DNA of 64,000 nucleotides from Panicum virgatum (GCF_016808335.1 NC_053138.1:13323900-13387899), one strand, 5' to 3'; counted from the first letter of the stretch, positions 43,995 to 55,995 are shown. Made by a program: numbers and translations. Notes: a model not told the origin generated them from the sequence alone.

Positions 43995-45839
43995 TCACCA
44001 ATAATCTCCACAAGAGCACTTTCCATCCTTGAAATGGTGGAACCTCTTATTGTCCCTAACAATAAGCTCTCTCCCAACAATCCTTGACATGATTTTGATG
44101 GCATTGTGGCAGTCCCCGCAGATCCTTAGGTTCTTAATGATGCGAAGCGGAGTCCTTGCTGGGGTGCTAATCAGACCATAAGCAATCGCCAGCCTCTCAC
44201 TATGGTACAGCAATGCCTGCTCCTTGGCCTCCTGATCAATGTCATGGAGCACATACCTTGTATCAGGGACATATCTCTGCTCATTGACCACCTTCTTTTC
44301 AATCTTGGGTGGCAGCCGGTACTCTGCCAGCTTGTTCCTCCCATCAAGCATATTAATCCCCAGACGCCTCTTCGGAGGTGGGGTTGGTAGCTTCTTAGGA
44401 TTTTCCTTGGTTGGATCAAGCGACACCAACAACTCCTCTGCTCTGTCCTCAAGATCAATGTCTCCATTCATACGTGCCAGGTTCAAGACTGACTCCCACA
44501 CCATAGCGTTGGGCTCAAACGGCAGCTTCTCGATGTACTCCATAGCCTCGTTGAGATGCCCTGACTTCCCCAGGACCTCAATGATCCCAACATAGTGTTC
44601 CACACCAGGCTCAATGCCATGGTCCCTGGACATGGCATCAAAGTAAAGGAATGCCTCCTCGATGGCCTCCGAGTTGGCACAAGCATTGAGCACAAGCACG
44701 TAGGTGTGGCTGGTCGGTGCCATGCATTCCTTCATCAGCTCGAACAGCCGCAGCGCCTCATCCCCAAGCCCGTTCACTGAGTAGCCATCAATCATGATGT
44801 GCCACGAGTCCATGTCGCGGTCAGGCATATTGTCGAATGTCCTGCGGGCATGAGGCATCGCTGCGCACTTGGCGTACATCTCAAGCAGCTTGTTGTTGAC
44901 AAAGAGGTCGCCGCGGAAGGGCGAGCGGAGGAAGAAGTCGTGCACCTTCCTGAGCTCCTCGAGCAGCTTGGGGTTGGAGCAGGCGGCTGCGAGCTCGAAG
45001 AAGGCGGGCGGGTCGGCGCGCGCCCCCTTGGCGAGAAGCTCGACGGCATCCTTCACCCGTCCCTCCCGGCACAGTCCCATCAGCTCCCCCGGCCCCGCCA
45101 CAGGTTCAGGAGGAGGAGGCGGCGGAGTAGAGTGTTGCTGCGGGGGAGGAGAGCCGTAGCCGTGGGGCGGGGGCGGGGGCGGCGCCTGATCCTGCGGTGG
45201 TGGAGGCCCGTAGTCGCGTGACGGCGGAGGCGGCGCCTGCTTCTGCGGTGGTGGAGGTCCGTATCCGCGGGGTGGCGGAGGCGGAGGAGGCCCCTGATGG
45301 TGTGGTGGTGGAGGCCCGTAGCCGCGTGGTGGCGGAGGCGGCACATGCTGGTGAGGGGGTGGAGGCCCGTAGCCGCGGGGCGGCGGAGGCCCGTGGCCAC
45401 CGGGCGGTGGCGGCGGCACATGCTGCTGCGGCGGTGGAGGCCCGTAGCCGCGGGGCGGCGGAGGCCCGTGGATTCCGGGCGGTGGAGGCGGCACATGCTG
45501 CTGCGGCGGTGGAGGCCCGTAACCGCGGGGCGGCGGAGGCGGTGGCGGAGCTTGCTGCTGGTAGTTCCCCGGACGGGGCGGAGAGGGATGTCCCTGCGGG
45601 GTCCACTGTGGAGGGGGTCCGGGGGGAGGGGGGTTCCGCGTCGGGGCCCACTGCTGCTGCTGGGGCTGGTGGACATGGTTGGGAGCGGCGGCGGCGGCGG
45701 CGGGGGAAGGGTGGTAGGCGTAGGATGCCTGGGAAGAGGACAGTGGGCGGGCGAGGAGGTGGAGGAGGGAGCGGGACCTGGCGGAGGAGAGGGCTAAGGA
45801 GCGGAGCGGGCGCAGGTGGATGGCGGCGGTGGCGGCCAT
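43995..45839 (-). CDS. DYW-type PPR protein, probably mitochondrial, DYW2-like
   Basis: A single uninterrupted frame of 614 residues. Residues 1-40 are rich in Arg, Ser and Leu with no acidic residues, as in a mitochondrial presequence. Residues about 97-245 are a Pro-rich tandem array ([21 protein letters not shown] units). Then follow only a few PPR motifs ([40 protein letters not shown]), an E-like part and a complete DYW domain: [11 protein letters not shown] with Hx[10 protein letters not shown] and terminal [10 protein letters not shown]. This domain is the zinc-dependent cytidine deaminase of plant organelle RNA editing. The short PPR tract and the Gln/Pro-rich N-terminus resemble Arabidopsis DYW2 (At2g15690), which supplies the deaminase in trans. 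That orthology is likely but not proven. It is convergent with LisH/CTLH gene 2. Confidence 0.92.
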   Translation of the reverse strand: MAATAAIHLRPLRSLALSSARSRSLLHLLARPLSSSQASYAYHPSPAAAAAAPNHVHQPQQQQWAPTRNPPPPGPPPQWTPQGHPSPPRPGNYQQQAPPPPPPPRGYGPPPPQQHVPPPPPGIHGPPPPRGYGPPPPQQHVPPPPPGGHGPPPPRGYGPPPPHQHVPPPPPRGYGPPPPHHQGPPPPPPPRGYGPPPPQKQAPPPPSRDYGPPPPQDQAPPPPPPHGYGSPPPQQHSTPPPPPPEPVAGPGELMGLCREGRVKDAVELLAKGARADPPAFFELAAACSNPKLLEELRKVHDFFLRSPFRGDLFVNNKLLEMYAKCAAMPHARRTFDNMPDRDMDSWHIMIDGYSVNGLGDEALRLFELMKECMAPTSHTYVLVLNACANSEAIEEAFLYFDAMSRDHGIEPGVEHYVGIIEVLGKSGHLNEAMEYIEKLPFEPNAMVWESVLNLARMNGDIDLEDRAEELLVSLDPTKENPKKLPTPPPKRRLGINMLDGRNKLAEYRLPPKIEKKVVNEQRYVPDTRYVLHDIDQEAKEQALLYHSERLAIAYGLISTPARTPLRIIKNLRICGDCHNAIKIMSRIVGRELIVRDNKRFHHFKDGKCSCGDYW

Positions 45840-45947
45840 GGCGATTGGCGAGAGGCGAGGGCTCCTCTTCTCTCTTTTTCCGGGAGATGGAAGATGTGGG
45901 ATGTTTCCGGGCTCGGCTAATGGCGAAATGGTGCTTGGGACATCGAT

Positions 45948-47760
45948 AGTTCAAGGCTTCAAGCGACTCATCTTATCAGCGACGAGACGATCATCTTCTG
46001 CTCCCCGTCCAACTCCCCCCAAACATACTATTTACTATATTTTATTATCTCCCTCCAAAAGATTCCTCCCTCTATAACTCCTTCTCTCCAACCATTTCCC
46101 CCATATCTATTCCCTCTATATACTATCACTCATTAACTAACTATTTATTTATCGTTTTTGAATTTAAAAAAATCATATAGTATTTGTACTGTCATAATAC
46201 GCATTATCATTATGTTACGGGACTCAAACGAGATTAATATCATGAAGAAATGATGTGATTAAAGTATAGGGGGAGATGTGAACTCCCTCCATACATGGGG
46301 GGAGATTCATCTCTCCCCTTACGTAAGGGGAGCTGTGGGGGGAGCCGTTGGAGCGCTCGCTCCCCCCAAAGCCCCCCCTACGTAGGGTGGGGGGCGGTTT
46401 ACCGTGCCCCCTTGGAGCAAGCCTAAGGCTTTCTCCAACCATTCCCCCATCCAACTCCCCCCAAACGTACTATTTACTATATTTTACTACCTCCCTCCAA
46501 AAGATTTCTCCCCTCATAACTCTTTATCTCCAACCATTCCCCCCATATCTATTCCCCCCATATACTATCACTCATTAACTAACTATTTATTTAATGTTTT
46601 TGAATTTAAAAAAATCATACAGTATTTATACTGTCATAATACACATTATCATCATGTTACGGGGCTCATACGGGATTAATATCGTGAAAAAACGGTGTGA
46701 TTAGAGATATAGGGGGAGTTGGAACTCACCCTATATGTGGGGGGAGTTTCAACTCCCCCCGTATATAGGGGGAGCTATAGGGGGAACCGTTGGATCGGAT
46801 TCCCCCCTATAGCTCCCCGAATATGGGGTGGGGGAGGAATGGGGGGCACCGTTGGAGCTAGCCTAAGACTCTAAGGCTTTCTCCAACCATTCCCCCCATC
46901 CAACTCCCCCCAAACGTACTATTTACTATATTTTACTACCTCCCTCCAAAAGATTCCTCCCCTCATAACTCCTTATCTCCAACCATTCCCTCCATATCTA
47001 TTCCCCCTATATACTATCACTCATTAACTAACTATTTATTTAACGTTTTTGAATTTTAAAAAAATCATACAATATTTATACTGTCATAATACACATTATC
47101 ATCATGTTACCGGGCTCAAACGGGATTAATATCGTGAAGAAACGGTGTGATTAGAGATATGAAGGGAGTTGGAACTCACCCTATATGTGGGGGGAGTTTC
47201 AACTCCCCCCGTATATAGGGGGAGCTATAGGGGGAACCGTTGGATCGGATTTCCCCCTATAGCTCCCCGGATATGGGGTGGGGGGAGGGATGGGGGGCAC
47301 CGTTGGAGCTGGCCTAATGCCCGAAAAGTCCTAACCAGAAAAATAAATTTCTGTACAATCTGCTGGACAGACAGAATAGGAATAGGATTCACAGTAGTTT
47401 CAATCTTTCAGCCCTCAGGTCAGGGAATCGATCCGATTCTGCTCTCTAAACTAGGAAAGGATAATTCATATTGTACAGTACAAAATGCAATGTCCTCCAG
47501 AAATGAAAACCGAGGATCCTGTACAAAGCTCCCATGATGATATTTTTTTTTATTCTGATGACGACATATTCGGCTTCAAGCATCCCGACAACTTGACCCA
47601 TAATAGATTTTTTTTTCTCAGCATCTGGGTCGACACATCGCATCGCAGTGCCACTAGAAGAGCACGCTTCAGAGCACAAGCGGCAGGTTTCAACTTCAAA
47701 TCAGGATCCATCACCTCCTCGTCTGTTTCTCGTGCCGGCCATGCCGTCAATTTCAATTCA
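45948..47760 (-). pseudogene. Decayed copy of the 3' end of the receptor-like kinase at 55996-59749
   Basis: 45948-46003 matches 55640-55703 (shared GAGACGATCATCTT). 47325-47510 matches the 3' flank at 55710-55900 (shared GTACAAAATGCAA and GTCCTCCAGAAAT). 47540-47750 matches the sixth coding exon (shared [12 protein letters not shown], with VDPD and MGQ words). The last coding exon is missing, and insertions plus frameshifts break the frame. Two tandem MITE rows separate the first part from the rest. The 5' edge comes within about 110 bp of the DYW gene start. Confidence 0.82.
46004..47316. mobile_element. Three tandem copies of a 440-bp MITE
   Basis: Copies span about 46004-46424 (left end missing), 46425-46866 and 46873-47316, head to tail. 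The ends are AAGGCTTTCTCCAACC and GTTGGAGCTAGCCTAA, inverted to each other. Each has the same inner words (CTATATTTTACTACCTCCCT, ACTCACCCTATATGTGGGGG). Copies 2 and 3 are nearly identical, so they are recent. They lie in the RLK-gene copy, upstream of the DYW gene. Confidence 0.85.
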
Positions 47761-48444
47761 CAGCACACATATCAACTGCTACGAACGAGTAATCAAGACT
47801 GACAAGAGAGGATATCGTGCTCTGGGGAACATGGAACGAGTATTTATCAACAAGTGAGGCATACATTGATGTAGTAGTACAATCCTAACTGTGCAAAGGC
47901 AGTCTTTCGATATTAGACGGCAGCATTTGTATTCTGAGCAGAACAGGATAGTATAGTATTACAGAGCAAATAACAGTATTGCACAAATAGGTTCCAAAAA
48001 AAAAACTTATCAACTATATGCTACAGCATATCATGGTATGGATTATTTCTGAAAAGCTTTTGGTGGTTTCCAGTGCAATCCTCAGCAGGATGTTGTCAGC
48101 ACCCAGCAGAATTTTTCGCAAGATGACTTTCTACAGACCTCTCATGCACTCATGGTATTCATTGGAGGAATCTAAACTACATCTCTACTTTACAACATGG
48201 CCAAATGAACCAAGAGTAACCAAAAGCCTATATTTCTGCTTTACAATACAAAAATGATGCGACTGGCTAGATCAAAGTGAATATATATTTTCCTTTCCAA
48301 ACACTAACCTATGTTAAACCTTAGAAAATTGGCCAGCCCTACACTATGAGATTGAATGCTCTTCTTTAATTGGCCAGTGGTACTCTTCCATGTTTTCCAA
48401 CAAAGACCATATGATCCCGAAGCTGAACTCAGCAAAATCATCAG
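47761..48444. other. 3' flank of the HPAT gene
   Basis: Probable 3' UTR and downstream region of the arabinosyltransferase gene; no frame with a domain. Confidence 0.5.
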
Positions 48445-51400
48445 CTATCTTTCATCCTCCCACCCTGGAATGTTTGCAGTGGCCTCGTTGACCATCTTCA
48501 CAAGGGTGACCTGGAAAAGGAAATTCAGATCAACATACGGATATAGGGTGGCATGTTGGGGAACCCTACAACAACAACAACAACAACATAGCCTTTTTTC
48601 CCAAGCAAGTTGGGGTAGGCTAGAGATGAAACCTGAAAGAAATAAGTTCAAGGTTCAGGCACATTGATAGCTAGTCTCCAAGCGCTCCTATCCAAAGCTA
48701 TCTCTTTAGAGATATTCCAATCCTTAAGGTCTCTCTTAACCGACTCATCCCACGTCAGTTTAGGTCTACCTCTACCCCTCTTTACATTATCGACCCGCTC
48801 AAGAACCCCATTACGCACCAGCGCCTCAGGAGGCCTTCGTTGGACATGTCCAAACCATCTCAGCCGATGCTAGGTAAGTTTCTCCTCAATTGGTGCCACT
48901 CCGACCCTATCCCGAATAACTTCGTTCCGGACTCTATCCCTCCTTGTGTGCCCGCAAAACCACCGCAACATCCGCATATCTGCTACACTCAGTTGCTGGA
49001 CATGTCGCCTTTTTGTAGGCCAACATTCAGCACCATATAACATCGCCGGACGAATTGCTGTCCTATAGAATTTGCCTTTTAGCTTTTGTGGCACCCTCTT
49101 GTCACAAAGGATGCCAGAAGCTTGCCGCCATTTCAACCAGCCAGCTGAAATTCTATGCCTAACATCTTCATTAATGTCGCCATCCTTTTGTAGCACCGAT
49201 CCTAAATACCGAAAAGTATCCTTCTGGACCACCACTTGTCCATCTAGACTAACGTCTCCCCCCTCATGCCTAGTCGCGCTGAAATCGCACATCATGTACT
49301 CGGTCTTGGTCCTACTAAGTCTGAACCCTTTCGACTCTAACGTGCGTCTCCACAGCTCTAACTTCCTATTAACCCCTGCCCTACTCTCGTCAACTAGCAC
49401 CACATCATCAGCAAAGAGCATACACCAAGGGATCTCACCTTGTATATCCCTTGTGACCTCATCCATCACTAAAGCAAATAAATAAGGGCTCAATGCTGAC
49501 CCCTGGTGTAGGCCTATGTTAATAGAAAAGTCAGTGGTGTTGCCATCACATGTCCGGACAAACATCGTCGCATCCTTGTACATATCCTTAATGAGGGTAA
49601 TGTACTTAGTTGGGACTTTGTGCTTCTCCAAGGCCCACCACACGACATTTCTCGGTACTTTGTCATATGCTTTCTCAAGGTCAATGAAGACCATGTGCAA
49701 GTCCTTCTTCTGTTCCCTACATGTCTCCATCAATTGTCGTATTAAGAAAATCGCCTCCATGGTTGACCTTCCAGGCATGAACCCAAATTGGTTTTGGGTC
49801 ACACTTGTCACTCTTCTTAGGCGATGCTCGATAACCCTCTCCCAAAGCTTCATCGTATGGCTCATCAGCTTAATCCCACGATAGTTAGTACAACTTTGAA
49901 CATCACCCTTGTTTTTGAAGATAGGTACTAATATACTTCTCCTCCATTCTTCCGGCATCTTGTTTGACCGAAAAATGAGATTAAAAAGCTTAGTTAACCA
50001 TACTATTGCTCTATCTCCTAGGCATCTCCACACCTCAATGGGGATACCATCAGGGCCCATCGATTTACCTCCCTTCATCCTCTTCAAAGCCTCCCCGATC
50101 TCTACCTCCTGAATTCTCCTCACAAAACGTATGTTGGTATCGTCAAAAGAGTCATCTAACTCAAGAGTAGGGCCCTCACTCTCCCCATTAAACAACTTGT
50201 CGAAGTACTCTCTCCATCTATCCATGATCTCCTCATCCTTCACTAGCAGTCGATCTGTCCCATCCTTAATGCATTTGATTTGGTTGATGTCCCTTGTCTT
50301 CCGCTCGCGGATCCTAGCCATCCTATAAATGTCCTTCTCCCCTTCTTTCGTGCCTAGCCGCTGATACAGGTCATCATACGCCTTACCCTTTGCTACATTC
50401 ACAGCTCGCTTTGCAACCCTCTTCGCTAATTTATAGCCCTCGATGTTGGCTGCACTCTTGTCAAGGTGGAGGCGCTTGAAACACTCCTCCTTAATAGCCC
50501 TTTGCACCTCGTCATTCCACCACCAGGTGTCTTTCCCCTCTTGTTTGCCTCCCCTACTCACGCCAAACACCTCTGAGGCCACCTTCCGAACACATGTTGC
50601 CATCTTTAGCCACATGTCATCTGTCTTCTCCTTCTTCCCAAGGCCCCTCACCTAGCATCCTTTCCTTAAACACTTGTGCCGCTTCCCCTCTAAGCTTCCA
50701 CCACTTTGTTCTCGCAATCTTGGCACGTTTGTCCCGGTGGACACGTACCCGAAGACGAAAGTCCGCCACCACAAGCTTGTGTTGAGGGACAACACACTCC
50801 CCAGGTATCACCTTACAATCTAAGCAATCACGTCTATCATCCCTCCTAGCAATGATAAAGTCGATCTGGCTCGAGTGTTGTCCACTACGAAATGTCACAA
50901 GATGGGATTCCCTCTTCTTAAAATGTTGGGGAACCCTAATTTCAAACATATTGATAAAAAGATACAAAAGACTATACAGCATGAAGGAGAAATAAGTATA
51001 AAGGAACCATGCTGTTCAACATAAATGCTGACAGTTCACCCAAGAATTTGCATTGAACTTGCAATGCCATTTGAGCTTCCTCAAGTGTCCATTGCTGCGT
51101 GGATTGCCAGTAGAAATGGCACAGCTCTGGACAACCAACAGCAATGTATAACACTGATTAATGCTTTTGGTGTTGAACTCATATAACAATAGCACAAATG
51201 TATAATACTGATTGAACACACATATCATTGAGGAATCAATCAGTTGATTATCTTCCATTTCTAGTATTTCCTGTTATCCTCAACATCTAGACGTGTATTT
51301 TTGGGGGCCTAGGGGCTGTATAGTTTAGTAATTCTAAACTTGCTAGGTATCATGTTCCAGAGTTAGATGATAAAAGCAGTTAATAATGTTGGTACCAATA

Positions 51401-53613
51401 TGATCACAAAGCTTAAGCTAACAAACCATGGTTTTCTAGAAATAAATTGTTTGGTTCACTCAAATTCTAGAAACCAATATTCCAACGTCTTCCTAACCAT
51501 TAGTAGAAAAGAATAACTCAAACAAGTGTGCAAAAGATAGGAGGCAACATAAATCTCATGAGGATAGATCGCCTAGCCTAATTTGATGAATAGCTTACAA
51601 CAAACTCCAACAATGTATACAATAAGCTACTTGCAGGATTAAGAGTTAAGATCACATAGGACAAATAACAATATTCAAGTTATCTCAATAAGATTGTACC
51701 CAGTCATTTATTTCCAACATGATTCAATGGAGCACACTCTAACCTAAACTTGAGGGTGCAAGAATAGAAAAATTAATATGAACTAGAACAACACTAGAGA
51801 TAAATTTATATGCATTCGACAAGTAGTTCAAGAATTTCACAAACATGAAAGGCCAACCATCTGCAGAAGTAAATGGGCAATATGCATACTCAACGATACA
51901 AAATATTAGGCACATACCACACTTTCAGGAACTCCTGGAGGGGGTAGTGAAAGATTTCTTGGTGGTGGTGATTGAAGGTAAGATCTTTTGTCAAAACGCC
52001 ACTCACCAATTTTCCCATAAGTTAGCTCACCCTGAGTTTGAAAAAAAAACATAAACATATAATCTTACTCTGATGCAGATCAGCATATTTCACAGAACAA
52101 TATTCAGAAGCAGAATGTTGAATATTCAATAGATGGTTAGGTTGAAGTATAGTCACCTTCATCGAATAATCGCATCCATACGTGTAATGGATGATGAATG
52201 TGTTGTCTGATTTCAGGTCCCAAGGAGGCTGCAATCATCACCAAGCACATCTTAAATGATATAAACTGCCATCACTCAACTAAGAGATGATCTATCTACT
52301 ATCTAGTGACAAGACTTCTCAGCAGTCAACACCTGAATCATAAAATCTTTACGGAGACTATGGTGCACACCGTGCAGTGCACTAGCAACAGCGTATGCAT
52401 ACCTACAAATATAAGAAAAAAATTAATAGGAACCATACATGTTAAAGAGAATAAATAAAAGCAGAGAATAGTTTTATACTGACATTTCCAAGACCCATCC
52501 GAATGCTTTGTCTGTCTCCTGGTCCTCTTTCATTTTTAGTGAAACATTCATCCAGGTTGTTGCAATCTTCTCGAGTTGAGCCTAAAAATGTTATGTAAAT
52601 GCATCCATAATAGGTTAATCAAGATTGACATGACAGGCCACCAGATTGGATGTCACTAACACAAAATCAGTATTTTCTTTTCGAAAACTATAAAAACTAA
52701 AAAGAACAATGCATGGCCCATATGCTATATTGCCAACCATCATATCCAAATCCAAGGTTCTATTAATCATGATATACCTTCTTGATTATAACTGGAGAGT
52801 TGCCAATAGGATCGATTTTTGAGACAGGTCCTTTTTCTTCTGGAAAGAACTTCCTCAATATCTTCTCGTTCTCAGTTGGTTTGATGTAGAAAAATGGAAA
52901 AGCCGCTGGTTCATCACCATGGGCTAAGTTTGGCAAAGGCTTCACAAAGACATGATCTGGCTCCGCCATTAGTATATAGCTGCAAATGAATCATTATGAG
53001 AACATAGACAAATTCTTCGACCATGAGCAAATAAAGGAAATATACTTACTCTTCGTCGATCTTTGCCTTCTGCAGCCACTGGACAAACGCCCAAGGCCTA
53101 TTTAAGACAATGTATCCCTGAGCAAATCATTGTATCAGCAAAAGCACAAAAATGTGGTATGTAGCAAAACAAACATCGCAAAAGGAGCAACCGAGGCCTC
53201 ACCTTATCCTTGCCTTCAGGAAGCGGGTCAACCACCATGGTGGGTATCTCATCCATCAATCCATCAGGCTTCCCCGAGTGAAGGATCCTTGTGAAGCCGC
53301 CCACGTCGGACCCAGGCCGGCCCCTCATCTCCTTGTACCAATAGTGCATTATACGGGACTGCCACTGGCTGTAAAGCGCGTCCGTCGCCGTCAGCGCGAC
53401 GTGGAACCGCTTCGTGGGGTCCGCCGCCGAACCAGAGCCCAACCTGTACGAGACGGCCGAGCCCCGATCCCCGCCGCCGCCGAGGAACTTGCGCGGCACG
53501 TCCCAACCCCGGCTGGGCATCGTCAGGAAGTTGTAGGTCGCGAAGAAGCATACTAGGGAGATGAGGAGGAGCATCCAGGGAGAGGTCCTTCCGGCATTCT
53601 TCCTCCCGCTCAT
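48445..53613 (-). CDS. HPAT: Hydroxyproline O-arabinosyltransferase (HPAT/RDN1 family)
   Basis: Eight exons: 53613-53203, 53117-53050, 52979-52778, 52581-52484, 52402-52333, 52228-52157, 52031-51918 and 48510-48445, all GT-AG and in phase; 366 residues, the usual family length. Residues 13-31 are a signal anchor (WMLLLISLVCFFATYNFLT), giving a type II membrane protein of the early Golgi. The lumenal part has family blocks: FHVALTATDALYSQWQSRIM, GFTRILHSG, NRPWAFVQWLQ, YILMAEPDHVFVKPLPN, HYTYGCDY and the C-terminal MVNEATANIPGWE. The enzyme adds the first L-arabinose to hydroxyproline in extensins and CLE-type signal peptides. The last exon (22 codons) is separated from the rest by a 3407-bp intron that holds a LINE. 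Correct processing therefore requires splicing across that insertion. Confidence 0.93.
48568..50920 (-). mobile_element. RTE-like LINE, 5'-truncated, 2353 bp
   Basis: Identical 16-bp direct repeats ATGTTGGGGAACCCTA flank it at 48552-48567 and 50921-50936. The 3' end on the minus strand carries a short (GTT)n tail, as RTE-clade LINEs do, in place of poly(A). It encodes the end of an APE-type endonuclease (IDFIIARRDDRRDC, PQHKLVVADFRLR) and a full reverse transcriptase. The 5' part of the endonuclease is absent. It is inserted in the same orientation as the host HPAT gene. Confidence 0.92.
48870..50651 (-). pseudogene. LINE reverse transcriptase ORF (593 residues), disabled
   Basis: Contains the reverse transcriptase blocks GPDGIPIEVWR, NYRGIKLMSHTMKLWERV, FGFMPGRSTMEAIF, FIDLEKAYDKVPR, GLHQGSALSPYLFALVMDE and the catalytic MLFADDVVLV. 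The thumb region and a GYCA-like end (RMLRWFCGHTRRDRV) follow. A TAG at 48870-48872 interrupts the C-terminal part, which continues RLRWFGHVQRR. A frame change near 50640 separates it from the endonuclease remnant. It is therefore not autonomous. Confidence 0.92.
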
Positions 53614-54062
53614 CCTTCACGCCCCAACCCGCAATCTGGGAGTCACTGCGAAGCCTGCAGGGTGATGGCGGATCTGAGACTGGGATCGCCCTCGGCGGAT
53701 GAAACTGAGGGATCGGATGAAGAAGATGGCGGGAAGGGAAGGGGAGGGCGAGGCGTGGGGTACTCACCACGACGAGGCAGGCGGTGGCCGGCCGGAGAGG
53801 GCGGAGCGGTCAGCGGCTGTCGCCTCCGCCGCGGTGATGGCGTGGGAAGGCGAGGAGAACTCGTCGCAGAGGAAGAGCGAGAGAACTGAGAAGGGCTGAA
53901 TTTCTTCCTTTTTTACAAGTAGGCTCGGACCCACCACTCCATCATCAGATGGCCAGCAGGCCAGCAGCAGGGGTTCGGTGGGTTTACCGGCGAGCGAGGA
54001 AATGCAATTGCCTGGCCGCGCCTTGCGCGTGCTCGCCGCCGCCGTGTCCTATGCGCCGCTTA
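53614..54062. other. Upstream region of the HPAT gene
   Basis: GC-rich 5' flank, probably promoter and 5' UTR; no TATA box is obvious. Small frames here have no domain. Confidence 0.5.
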
Positions 54063-54329
54063 GGGCGCGTTTGGTTACCTGCTTCTGCGCGTGCAAGCAT
54101 CCGCAGATGCAACCTCTTGCTGTTTGGTTGCTGTGAACCAGGCTCTGTGTGTACAATGCTGGTGTTTGGTTGCCTGCACCGAGGCTAGGAGCAAGGCTCA
54201 CGCGATGTTTAAAGCACCCTCAGCCAGGCTTCGCAGATACGAGCAAATTGGGTCGCATCTCGGGAGCCAGGCTCCGCCGGTGCTGGCTCACGCAGCCTGG
54301 CTCGCGGGAGAAGTGAACCAATCGCGTCC
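54063..54329. mobile_element. Tourist-like (PIF/Harbinger) MITE, 267 bp
   Basis: TTA direct repeats flank it (54060-54062, 54330-54332). Ends are GGGCGCGTTTGGTTAC and, inward from the right, GGACGCGATTGGTTCAC. The 3-bp TTA target is the PIF/Harbinger mark. Inner words such as CCAGGCT and CTCGCGGGAGAAG recur in the element at 63063. Confidence 0.75.
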
Positions 54330-54518
54330 TTAAAGTCGCCGGCAAGCCGCTGCGTGGCTTGCTCCTTGCTTCGCCTCGAGCGCACAGCCGACAACCCCAG
54401 CTATCCGCCGATGCGGCGATGCTAGGGCGGTAGGGCCTAGATTGAGGGACAGAGATCTGTGGCAGTGGGCTAGGCCGCCGGACAGACAAAGGGTCTGTTT
54501 CTTGTAGTGCTGTGTTTA

Positions 54519-54785
54519 GTGCTGTGTTTAGATCCGTAAAATGGTGGTAAAAAATCACATCGGACACTGTAGTACACTGTAATACTTTTCATTTATTTGT
54601 GGTAATTGTTGTCCTACCATAATCTAACTAGGCTCAACAGATTCGTCTTGTCGTGTACATCAAAACTATGCAATTAGTTTTTTTTATTTACCTACATTTA
54701 ATGTTTCATGCATGAGGTAAAAGATTTGATGTGATAGGTGAATAGTGAAGTTTGGAGAGCGAAATTTTGAAACTAAACACAGCCT
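54519..54785 (+). mobile_element. MITE family A, copy 2
   Basis: Ends GCTGTGTTTAGATCC and ACTAAACACAGCC. It is inverted relative to 55069-55353, with many shared words (ACATCGGACACTGTAGTA, CATCAAAACTATGCAATTAG). Confidence 0.75.
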
Positions 54786-54789
54786 AGCA

Positions 54790-55060
54790 CACACAAGCTG
54801 AAAAAGGAATCTTGCATGCATAAAGTGTTAAACGAAGTCTATTAATAAAAAAATTTTAGAGATGAATATAACTTTTCGCGACGAATCTAATGACGGTAAT
54901 TAATCGATTATTGGCTACAGTGATGCTACAGTAACCATTCTCTAGCCACGTGGTCCACGGCGTCATTAAATTCTTCAGGGTTACTAGCGCAGGGTTCTAA
55001 AGTTGATTTTATAAACTGACTTTATTTAACACCGTAATTAGCGGTTAAAGTTTCCTAGCA
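54790..55060. mobile_element. MITE family B copy
   Basis: Contains CGCGACGAATCTAATGA and GGCTACAGTGATGCTACAGT, the same words as in the family B copies at 12490 and 31545, between the inverted family A pair. Ends are approximate. Confidence 0.5.
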
Positions 55061-55068
55061 CTCTCTGG

Positions 55069-55353
55069 CTGTGTTCACTTCCCTCCCATTTCTCCAAATT
55101 TTCCAAATTTTCCATCACATCGAAATCACATCGAAACATTAAATATAGCAAATGACCCATGCATGGAGTATTAAATGTAGGTAAATAAAAAAACTAATTG
55201 CATAGTTTTGATGTACGTTGCGAGACGAATCTTTTAAGCCTAGTTAGCATATAATAGGATAATATTTACCACAAACAAACAAAAAGTGCTACAATATACT
55301 ACAGTGTCCGATGTAATTTTTTTACCGGCTTTTCGCGGATCTAAACACAGCCT
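55069..55353 (-). mobile_element. MITE family A, copy 3, inverted
   Basis: Reads as the reverse complement of 54519-54785 with moderate divergence. The outer ends are GGCTGTGTT and AACACAGCC. Confidence 0.75.
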
Positions 55354-55995
55354 CTAGCGCAGAGAACCAAGGCCATTGGGCCGTGGCCGTATTTGCATGG
55401 GGGGCAGTATCCAATCTGGCCCTGCCGCCGGAAAGGCAGGCGGCGGCGCCGGGCACGGACAGAGTCCTGCGCCGCCGGACGCCGTCGGCTACCGTCCACG
55501 GCCGGATAGGAGTTTCGGTGACATTCAGAAATTCCAAACCTGCCCTCATTTCTCTTCGTAGCAGCCAGCGATACTGCTCGTGTTTCCGTAACAGCCTTAC
55601 AGATGATGGCCCTACTTTCAAATTTCACAGAAATCTCAAGAGAACATTGAGGGTTCAAGACACTCATCACATATCAGCAAAGAGACGATCATCTTTGCTA
55701 CTGGTTGGAAAGAAAGTCCTAACTAAAAACCAGAAGAAAAAAAATTCTGTACAAGCTGCTGGACAAACGGAATAGGAGGAATAGGAATCACAGCAAGTCT
55801 CAATCTCTCAGGAAATAGATCCGACTCTTCTCTCTAATCTGGCTACCACCAAGGATAATACCTACAGTACAAAATGCAACGTCCTCCAGAAATACAATGA
55901 CCTTCTGTCTCTACCAACCATCCACACCTTCCAATGCTGGCCATCGCCGGTCTGAAATGGAGTTCTTGGATGATCTGCTGTGCTCTCATCAGGAG
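55354..55995. other. 3' flank of the transmembrane receptor kinase
   Basis: Holds the probable 3' UTR of the next gene (about 55640-55995), recognisable because it is duplicated near 45.9 and 47.3 kb. The GC-rich patch 55370-55520 is unassigned. Confidence 0.5.

Noticed and set aside
45106..45954. 282- and 250-residue frames overlapping the DYW gene
   Set aside because: Shadows of the proline-rich array in other frames; the DYW frame has complete conserved motifs.
48870..50651. The 593-residue frame as a host gene
   Set aside because: Its motifs are LINE reverse transcriptase, and the whole block is flanked by a 16-bp TSD.
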